From: Syntrophomonadaceae bacterium
GTDB taxonomy: Bacteria > Bacillota > Dethiobacteria > DTU022 > UBA8154
Direction: 5' to 3'
Assembly (NCBI GenBank): GCA_003563385.1
Contig: PWRZ01000083.1
Coordinates: 1 to 37,495, forward strand
Length of the DNA stretch: 37,495 nucleotides
Shown here in pieces: positions 31,193 through 37,495 of this stretch; position 1 is the first letter of the stretch, and each line of letters starts with the position of its first letter. A program made the position numbers and the translations under genes. The notes beneath the pieces are model-generated. The model did no database searches and was not told where the DNA came from. It was given only the letters and a program-made list of their open reading frames with translations.

Positions 31193-32605
31193 ATGTTGAA
31201 AAGTATTCGCCTCAGGCTCACGATAACTTACCTTCTGCTCATCGTAACAGTGATGGTCGTAACAGGGCTGGTCCTGCTGAACATGCTGGAACAGTATTAC
31301 CTCGCTTCCGAGGAGGAGAACCTGGAGCGGACCGGCAGGCTTGCTGCCGATCTCATGGCCGGCTACATGCAGGACGGCGCCGATGCGGTCATGTTGAGCG
31401 GAGTGGCCGAGAATTTCAGCCGCCAGATAAACGCCCGCGTTGTTATTGTCAACCGGCATATGCTCGTAGTTGGTGACTCCGTGCACCTGGGGGGGCTGCT
31501 GGGCACCAAAATGGATCGGCCGGAAGTGGAGGGCGCGCTGCAGGGAGAGATCGGGCGCAGCACCCAGTACAGCCACCTCTCCGAACAATGGGTCATGCAG
31601 GTAGCAGTGCCCATAGCGGAAGGCGGCGACCCTCTGGGGGCGGTCTTTCTGTCCGCTTCTTTAAATACCGTATATGAAACACTGGGGGCGATATTTCGCT
31701 TCCTGGTCCTGTCCACGGTGGTGGCCGTGCTGCTGGCCGGCGGCCTGAGCATCATATTTTCGCACCATCTCACAAAGCCGATCAAGGAGCTCACCCAGGC
31801 GGCCCGCCGCATGGCGGAGGGGAACCTGGACCAGAACATACCGGCCACATCCGGTGACGAAATTGGCCAGCTGGCCCAGCAGTTTAACATCATGGCGGCG
31901 AAGGTAAAAGAGATGAACCAGCGCCTGACTCGCTTCGTGGCCGATGTTTCTCACGAGCTGCGCACGCCGCTTACTTCCATCCACGTCTGCCTGCAGTCCC
32001 TGCAGAATTACGACATGGGGCCGGAGGAGCAAAAAGAGTTCCTGCAGGATATAAACCAGGAGACCCAGCGGCTCATTTACCTGGTCGAGGACCTGCTCGA
32101 TCTTACCCGCAGGCAGGAGGTTGCCGATAAAAGAGAGCTTTTCTCCTTGAATGAAGTCTTGAACGATGTTTTGGAGGTAGTCGTACCCCGTGCGGAGCGC
32201 AAGGGGTTGAGCTTTTTTACGGATATTGCCGATAACCTGCCCAGCCTTAACCTGTCCCCGGAAGCTTTAAAAAGGGTGCTTTTCAACCTCCTGGACAATG
32301 CCATAAAGTTTACCCCTTCCGGGGGATGGCTGAAGTTCAGCGCCAAATACAGCAACAATGAGGTCTGCATAGCGGTCCAGGATACAGGCTGCGGGATACC
32401 GGAGGAAGCTCTCCCGCACCTTTTCGAGCGCTTTTACCGCGTTGACAAGGCCCGCTCGCGCGAAATGGGCGGCACCGGGCTGGGGCTGGCTATCTGCAAA
32501 GAAATCGTCGAACTGTACGGCGGGAAGATCGCCGTAGAAAGCCGCGAAGGCGAAGGAAGCACTTTTTATCTTACCCTGCCGCTGGAGGGAAGGCCCGGGG
32601 CTTAG
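31193..32605 (+). CDS. Membrane sensor histidine kinase (HAMP, HisKA, HATPase)
   Basis: Two TM segments, HAMP, FVADVSHELRTPLTSI, LFNLLDNAIKFTP, GGTGLGLAICKEIVELYGG. Confidence 0.95.
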   Translation: MLKSIRLRLTITYLLLIVTVMVVTGLVLLNMLEQYYLASEEENLERTGRLAADLMAGYMQDGADAVMLSGVAENFSRQINARVVIVNRHMLVVGDSVHLGGLLGTKMDRPEVEGALQGEIGRSTQYSHLSEQWVMQVAVPIAEGGDPLGAVFLSASLNTVYETLGAIFRFLVLSTVVAVLLAGGLSIIFSHHLTKPIKELTQAARRMAEGNLDQNIPATSGDEIGQLAQQFNIMAAKVKEMNQRLTRFVADVSHELRTPLTSIHVCLQSLQNYDMGPEEQKEFLQDINQETQRLIYLVEDLLDLTRRQEVADKRELFSLNEVLNDVLEVVVPRAERKGLSFFTDIADNLPSLNLSPEALKRVLFNLLDNAIKFTPSGGWLKFSAKYSNNEVCIAVQDTGCGIPEEALPHLFERFYRVDKARSREMGGTGLGLAICKEIVELYGGKIAVESREGEGSTFYLTLPLEGRPGA

Positions 32606-32608
32606 TAC

Positions 32609-32657
32609 CCCAACCTGGACATAGCCAGTATCGGGGAACCGTAGAGCGGAGCTGCGG
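32609..32657 (+). repeat. Dispersed ~49-nt structured repeat, copy B
   Basis: CCCAACCTGGACATAGCCAGTATCGGGGAACCGTAGAGCGGAGCTGCGG; see copy A at 24505-24552. Predicted CTGG/CCAG and CCGTAG/CTGCGG hairpins kept in both copies. Confidence 0.9.
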
Positions 32658-32665
32658 AAAAGGTT

Positions 32666-32935
32666 GTGTGCTACGAGCATACTTTTGATAGAATTACAGG
32701 TGTGGCGCTGCGCAAGAGATGAGGGCAGGCCTCTGTGTGCCAAGGAAGCTGAATCGAAGATGAAGGAAGGTCCTTCGGAGCCGCTATACAGGTAGAGGCT
32801 TCAAACCACCATAAGCTGCTGTGGTCAAAAGCCATGGTAGTGAGCGTTAAGGAAAAGGCAGGACAGAACGAGATATCGAAACCAGTGGATGGCGTCAAAA
32901 CCGGGTTTTTAACCGTTGACCCGAGATAAGTCTGT
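32666..32935 (+). other. Noncoding, highly structured ~270-nt segment; possible group II intron 5'-domain fragment (unconfirmed)
   Basis: Starts GTGTG; GTGTGCT-ACG-AGCATAC hairpin then TTTT; multiple hairpins (AAGGA/TCCTT, ACCAC/GTGGT, CGGGT/ACCCG); no ORF. Confidence 0.3.
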
Positions 32936-32951
32936 TAAGGGGGGGGCAAAG

Positions 32952-35144
32952 ATGCTTTTTCCAAAAATGATGCTGCAGGCCAGGGGGGAAAAAGGAGCGG
33001 CCGGGAAACGGTCGTTCCGGGAGAGCGCTTCTTCAGCTTTCTTTTCAGTATGCCGTGCTGTTAAGACCCCGGGCAGGTGGGCGCTGCTGCTGCTTCTTTT
33101 AGGCAGTCTCCTGATTTCTTCCTGCGGCGCTCCCCCTCTGGACCAGTCCCAGGAGCCCCCGGTAGAGCCCCTGGTAGCGGACCGGGATGATATATTAAGC
33201 GGCGAGCTGTTTATGAAAGGCCGCTATGCCGTGGTCAACCCGGAAAAGAATATATATTCCCTCTCCATATCCAGCCCGGGTAACAATATACTGTTCAGCA
33301 CCGATACGCGTGCTGTCAATATGCTCGACGAGGAGGGCCGCCTGCTGTGGGAAATGCACTTCGAAGGCCTTCCTATCAATGCCGCCCTGACGGAGGACGG
33401 GCGCTACTCGGCGGTGGGGACGGAAAAGGGGAAGGTATATTTTCTGCAGCGTGACGGGCATATTCTCTGGGAAGAACAGTTTGGCGGCAGCATAGATTAT
33501 TTAACCCTTTCACAGGGAGGAGAGTACCTGCTCCTGTCGGTGCAAAAAGAAGAAGAGGACGCGGAAGGAAGGGCTGAAAAAGAAAGGCAGCACCTGCTTT
33601 ACCTGTTTGACCAGCGCGGAGAGCTGCTCTGGCAAAAAGAGACCTCCCCGATCGTGGAAGCGTTCCTGTTTTCGGAAGAGAAGTTCTACTACCTGCAAAA
33701 AGAAGACGATGGAAACAGGCTCGTAGCCCTTGTCGATGGAGAGGTGGCCTGGGATAAGAAGGCTTCCCTGGCCTCCTTTTGCGGCAGCGGAGATTTTGCG
33801 GCTCTTTTTTGCGACGGCCGGCTGCTTTTTTACAGCTTGAAAGGGGGCCATGAGCCTGCCCTGCTGTGGGAACGGTCCATGGAAACGGAAATAAGCTGGT
33901 TGGATCTGACCGAAAGCGGTGAACGTGTTTTTGCCTACAGCAGCTTCAGGGGTGCGGGCAGCAATATTTTCGTCTACCACCGGGACAGCACGCTTCTGTG
34001 GGAAAAAAGAATACCGGGTGGAGCGCTGTTGCAGGTATCCCGTTTCGGCGAAAGGACCGTTGTTTCCTCCTGGCAGGAGTACAGCGAGGACTTTACCAAT
34101 GTAATGGTTATCGATATAGAAGGCAAAGTGCTGCAGGAAGTGGAAATGGCCAGCCGTATCGAGAAGATGGCCCTTTCCGGTAGCGGGCGCAGCCTGGCCC
34201 TGGCCGGGAGCGACGGCACTGTCTTCATACTGGGCATTCCCCTGCCCGGGATCTCCAGGCCTTCTGTTGAAGAAGGCGGGGAGAACGACCAGGGCCAGGT
34301 CATCTACAGGCCGGTAGTTTTCGACAAGTCCGCGGACGAGATTTTTATCACCCTCTACTTTTTCGACGAGGGCGCTGCCCGGCTGATACCGGTTAACCGC
34401 CTCATCCCGACCCCCTCCGCAGTCCTGCAGGCGGCGGTTAATGAGCTTATTAAAGGACCGCCGCGTTTAAGCGGCCTTTCGCGCACAATCCCCAAGGATG
34501 CCGAAATAAAGGTGGCCCTGAAGGAAGGCACTGCCTATATGGACCTTCCCGAAGAGCTGGACCGGCTGGGAGGCTCGACCCAGGCAAGCGGCATTATCGA
34601 CTCGCTGGTGTTAACCGCTTCACAGTTCCCCTATGTGAGGGGAGTGCGCTTTTTGATCGAAGGAGAGCAGGCGCGCACTTTTGGGAGTGAAGGCCTGCTC
34701 ATCGACAGGGTTTTTCCCCCGCAGAGGCCCGCTTCCACCCCGACCATGATGTACCTGCCGTACCGCTCCGGGGAGCGTTACTACCTTCTCCCCCGGGAGG
34801 TGCCCGGAGACAAAAGAGGGGCCCCGGAAGAGCTTGTCGCCACCGTCCTGGCCAGCAGCCGCTTTTACCTGTCCGATGTTCCCGAGCTGTACAAGATACG
34901 TGTGCTCAGGGATGAGATAATCATGGACTGGTCTTCCTGCTTTAAAAACCTTTTCCCCGTTAATGGAGACGCCGAAAGCATGGCCCTGGCCCAGCTGTTT
35001 GTCGATTCGCTCCTGCTTACCCTTGCCGACAACCTGCCCCCCGACCGCCTTGTATTCCTGGTGGAGGGGAAACCATGGCAGCCTCCCGGCTATTTACCCC
35101 TGAACCGGGAGCTAAAGCGCCCCTTCTACATCAATCCCCAGTAA
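32952..35144 (+). CDS. Lipoprotein with beta-propeller-like repeats and two C-terminal GerMN-like domains
   Basis: Lipobox LLLLGSLLISSC; repeated LLWE/ILWEEQF propeller-like strands; GerMN-like ITLYFFDEGAARLIPVNRLIP...AVNELIKGPP and MMYLPYRSGERYYLLPREVPG...ELVATVLASS. Confidence 0.75.
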   Translation: MLFPKMMLQARGEKGAAGKRSFRESASSAFFSVCRAVKTPGRWALLLLLLGSLLISSCGAPPLDQSQEPPVEPLVADRDDILSGELFMKGRYAVVNPEKNIYSLSISSPGNNILFSTDTRAVNMLDEEGRLLWEMHFEGLPINAALTEDGRYSAVGTEKGKVYFLQRDGHILWEEQFGGSIDYLTLSQGGEYLLLSVQKEEEDAEGRAEKERQHLLYLFDQRGELLWQKETSPIVEAFLFSEEKFYYLQKEDDGNRLVALVDGEVAWDKKASLASFCGSGDFAALFCDGRLLFYSLKGGHEPALLWERSMETEISWLDLTESGERVFAYSSFRGAGSNIFVYHRDSTLLWEKRIPGGALLQVSRFGERTVVSSWQEYSEDFTNVMVIDIEGKVLQEVEMASRIEKMALSGSGRSLALAGSDGTVFILGIPLPGISRPSVEEGGENDQGQVIYRPVVFDKSADEIFITLYFFDEGAARLIPVNRLIPTPSAVLQAAVNELIKGPPRLSGLSRTIPKDAEIKVALKEGTAYMDLPEELDRLGGSTQASGIIDSLVLTASQFPYVRGVRFLIEGEQARTFGSEGLLIDRVFPPQRPASTPTMMYLPYRSGERYYLLPREVPGDKRGAPEELVATVLASSRFYLSDVPELYKIRVLRDEIIMDWSSCFKNLFPVNGDAESMALAQLFVDSLLLTLADNLPPDRLVFLVEGKPWQPPGYLPLNRELKRPFYINPQ

Positions 35145-35215
35145 AATGTCGCCGACAGGCGCTACATACGAAAAAACAGGCAGCCCTCCGCCGGAGGGCA
35201 TCAATCCCCAGTAAA
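35129..35215 (+). repeat. 17-bp direct repeat (70-nt period) duplicating the lipoprotein gene 3' end, with hairpin
   Basis: CATCAATCCCCAGTAAA at 35129-35145 and 35199-35215; GCCCTCCGCCGGAGGGC hairpin directly before copy 2. Confidence 0.9.
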
Positions 35216-35234
35216 CGGTATCAAACTTTTATAT

Positions 35235-35263
35235 TTGTTTTTCAGGGCTATTTGCGATAAAAT
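35235..35263 (+). promoter_or_regulatory. Candidate promoter for argS
   Basis: TTGTTT - 17 nt - TAAAAT. Confidence 0.45.
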
Positions 35264-35321
35264 AAGCGATAAGTTGCTAAATAAGAAGCTTCAAGAAGCT
35301 TCAAAGGATAGTGATGCACGC

Positions 35322-37091
35322 TTGCTGAATATCAAAAAGGAGATCACTTTGCTTCTGGCCCCCCTTACGGGCATGGACCCCGGGGTAATGGAAAAGCACC
35401 TGGAGATACCTCCTTCTCCGCAGCTCGGCGATTATGCTTTTCCGTGCTACGTGCTGGCCCGTTCCTGGAAAAAAGCGCCGACCGCCATAGCAGCCGAGCT
35501 GGCGGCGGCGGTTGAGCCGGTCCCGTTCCTGGAAAGGGCTGCCGCTGCCGGCGCCTATCTTAATTTTTTCCTCTGCCGACCGTACCTGGCTGCCAACCTG
35601 CTGCCGGAAATTGTTAGGGATGGCCGGCAGTTCGGCAGCAGTGATGAAGGCAGGGGGCGCACCGTGGTCATTGATTACTCGGCCCCCAACATTGCCAAAC
35701 CTTTTGGTATCGGGCACCTGCGCTCCACCGTTATCGGCAATGCTCTTTACCGCCTCTACGGGGCCTGCGGCTACCGGGTGGTGGGCATTAACCACCTCGG
35801 GGACTGGGGGACGCAGTTTGGCAAGCTCATTGTCGCATACCGCCGTTTTGGCGATGCCGCCCTGCTGGAAGAGGACCCCGTCCAGTATCTTTACGACCTT
35901 TATGTTGCTTTCCACAGCGAGGCCGAAAAGGACAGCCAGCTCGAGGAGGAGGCCCGCACCTGGTTCAGGAAACTGGAGACGGGAGACCCGGAGGCGGTGG
36001 AGCTGTGGGCGCGCTTCCACAGCTTAAGCCTGAAGGAGTTCAAGCGCCTCTACGATATGCTCGGGGTGCACTTCGATTCTTACCGCGGGGAGAGCTATTA
36101 CAACAATTTGCTCGACAAGACGATTGAGCTGGCGCGCTCAAAAGGGCTGGCCAGGGAAAGTAAGGGGGCGCTGGTTGCAGACCTGGAGCGGCACGGGCTG
36201 CCGCCCTGCCTGCTGCGTAAAAAAGACGGCGGCGCCCTCTATATTACCAGGGACCTGGCCGCGGCCATCCACCGCTATGAGCAGTACCGCTTTGACAGGC
36301 AGCTCTACGTGGTCGGCTCAGAGCAGACTCTCCATTTTCAGCAGCTTTTCAAGATTATCGAGCTGATGGGCTTTCCGTGGGCTCAAAGATGCGTGCACGT
36401 CTCCTTCGGCCTGATACATTTCAAGGACGGCAGGATGTCCACCCGCGAGGGCAGGGTAATCTTCCTGGAAGAGGTCCTCAACAGGGCCGTGGAGCTGGCC
36501 CTCGATATTATCAGGGAGAAGAACCCCACCCTGCAGGATAAGGAAAAGGCTGCCAGGATGGTCGGGCACGGCGCCGTTATATTCGGAGACCTCGTTAACG
36601 ACCGCGTCAAGGATATAGAGTTCGACTGGGACAAGGTGCTTGATTTCTCCGGGGAAACGGCCCCGTACGTGCAGTATTCGCACGCGCGCATCTGCAGCAT
36701 CCTGCGCAGGGCTGCCGCCGGGGAGAGCGGGGACGCTTTGGAAGAGGACTCCGGTGTAAAAGTTATTGAGGATATTATCAAGAAAGACTTTAAAGGGGCA
36801 GGCTTTACCGGGGCCGAACTGCTGACCGCCCCTGAGGAGCAGCAGCTCATAATAACGCTTTCCCGTTTCCAGGAGCATATCAGCCGCTCAGTTGAGGACT
36901 GCCGGCCTTCTTACCTGGCCCGCTACCTGGTGGAAACGGCCCGGGAGTTCAACAAGTTTTACCACAGCTGTCCCGTCCTTTCAGCGCCGGAAGAACTGAA
37001 AAGAGCCCGCCTGCTGCTGGTGGAGGGCGTGCGCATCGTCCTGTGGAACGGGCTGGAGCTTCTGGGTATAGAAGCTCCCAGCGAAATGTAG
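35322..37091 (+). CDS. argS: Arginyl-tRNA synthetase
   Basis: SAPNIAKPFGIGHLRSTVIGNALYRLYGACGYRVVGINHLGDWGTQFGKL; VHVSFGLIHFKDGRMSTREGRVI. Start uncertain (ORF open from 35235; TTG at 35322 chosen because of the candidate upstream promoter). Confidence 0.93.
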   Translation: MLNIKKEITLLLAPLTGMDPGVMEKHLEIPPSPQLGDYAFPCYVLARSWKKAPTAIAAELAAAVEPVPFLERAAAAGAYLNFFLCRPYLAANLLPEIVRDGRQFGSSDEGRGRTVVIDYSAPNIAKPFGIGHLRSTVIGNALYRLYGACGYRVVGINHLGDWGTQFGKLIVAYRRFGDAALLEEDPVQYLYDLYVAFHSEAEKDSQLEEEARTWFRKLETGDPEAVELWARFHSLSLKEFKRLYDMLGVHFDSYRGESYYNNLLDKTIELARSKGLARESKGALVADLERHGLPPCLLRKKDGGALYITRDLAAAIHRYEQYRFDRQLYVVGSEQTLHFQQLFKIIELMGFPWAQRCVHVSFGLIHFKDGRMSTREGRVIFLEEVLNRAVELALDIIREKNPTLQDKEKAARMVGHGAVIFGDLVNDRVKDIEFDWDKVLDFSGETAPYVQYSHARICSILRRAAAGESGDALEEDSGVKVIEDIIKKDFKGAGFTGAELLTAPEEQQLIITLSRFQEHISRSVEDCRPSYLARYLVETAREFNKFYHSCPVLSAPEELKRARLLLVEGVRIVLWNGLELLGIEAPSEM

Positions 37092-37164
37092 GCGTGTTGC
37101 CGGTACAGCCACCAATGCAGCAGGTGAAAACAACTACAGGGAAACTACAGGGAGGAACAGAAAA

Positions 37165-37495
37165 ATGCTCGATATACGCTTTGTTCGCCAGAACACGGAG
37201 AGGGTCCGCGAGGCCGTAGAGGCCAAGGGAGAAACGGCTCCCCTGGATGACTTTCTTGGCCTGGACGGGAAAAGAAGGGAGCTTCTCCAGGATGTGGAAA
37301 GCTTGAAACACGAGCGCAACACCGCCTCCAAGGAGATCGGCCGCCTCAAGAAAGAGGGGGACGATGCGGCGGAGCTCATGGAAAAGGTGCGCCAGGTCAA
37401 CGAGCGCATCAAGGAGCTCGATGGAGAGCTTAAGGAAATTGAAGCGCGCCTGGAGGAGATACTCCTACATATACCGAACCTGCCGGACCCCGAGG
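37165..37495 (+). CDS. serS: Seryl-tRNA synthetase, 5' portion (runs off window; absent from the ORF track)
   Basis: MLDIRFVRQNTERVREAVEAKGETAPLDDFLGLDGKRRELLQDVESLKHERNTASKEIGRLKKEG...LHIPNLPDPE; SD GGGAGGA upstream. Confidence 0.95.
   Translation, partial: MLDIRFVRQNTERVREAVEAKGETAPLDDFLGLDGKRRELLQDVESLKHERNTASKEIGRLKKEGDDAAELMEKVRQVNERIKELDGELKEIEARLEEILLHIPNLPDPE

Noticed and set aside
35284-35303. Tandem AGAAGCTTCA x2 before argS
   Set aside because: Short 10-bp duplication in the poorly defined 5' end of the argS ORF; no clear function inferred.

Overview
The window reads as a bacterial origin-of-replication neighbourhood. Gene content and order suggest a Firmicutes/Clostridia-type chromosome, which is an inference. 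A leftward rpmH-rnpA-yidD-yidC-jag operon diverges from dnaA. Rightward follow dnaN, recF, a DUF721/DciA-like gene, remB, gyrB, gyrA, a membrane-anchored FAD protein and a carboxyltransferase (oadA/pycB-like). Next comes a T-box-controlled ilvE-ilvD-ilvB-ilvN-leuC-leuD-leuB cluster, then an EF-G paralog, ddl, pdxS-pdxT, a family 4 UDG, a two-component system, a beta-propeller/GerMN lipoprotein, argS and the 5' end of serS. rpmH (44 aa) and the partial serS are absent from the supplied ORF track and were read directly from sequence. The most unusual signal is the ~600 nt left edge. It has no credible coding content but contains a dense nested set of long inverted repeats (24-bp perfect, 12-bp perfect, 17 of 18 bp, 9+5 bp, 8+8 bp, 8 bp). 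Together these look like a large, ornate structured noncoding RNA. Other notable signals are: an SD sequence separated from the EF-G start codon by a hairpin that would restore normal spacing when folded; an in-frame duplicated SD+TTG start in oadA; a BlaI/MecI/CopY-like palindrome inside the pdxS promoter spacer; and an inverted pair of ~48-bp structured repeats about 8 kb apart.
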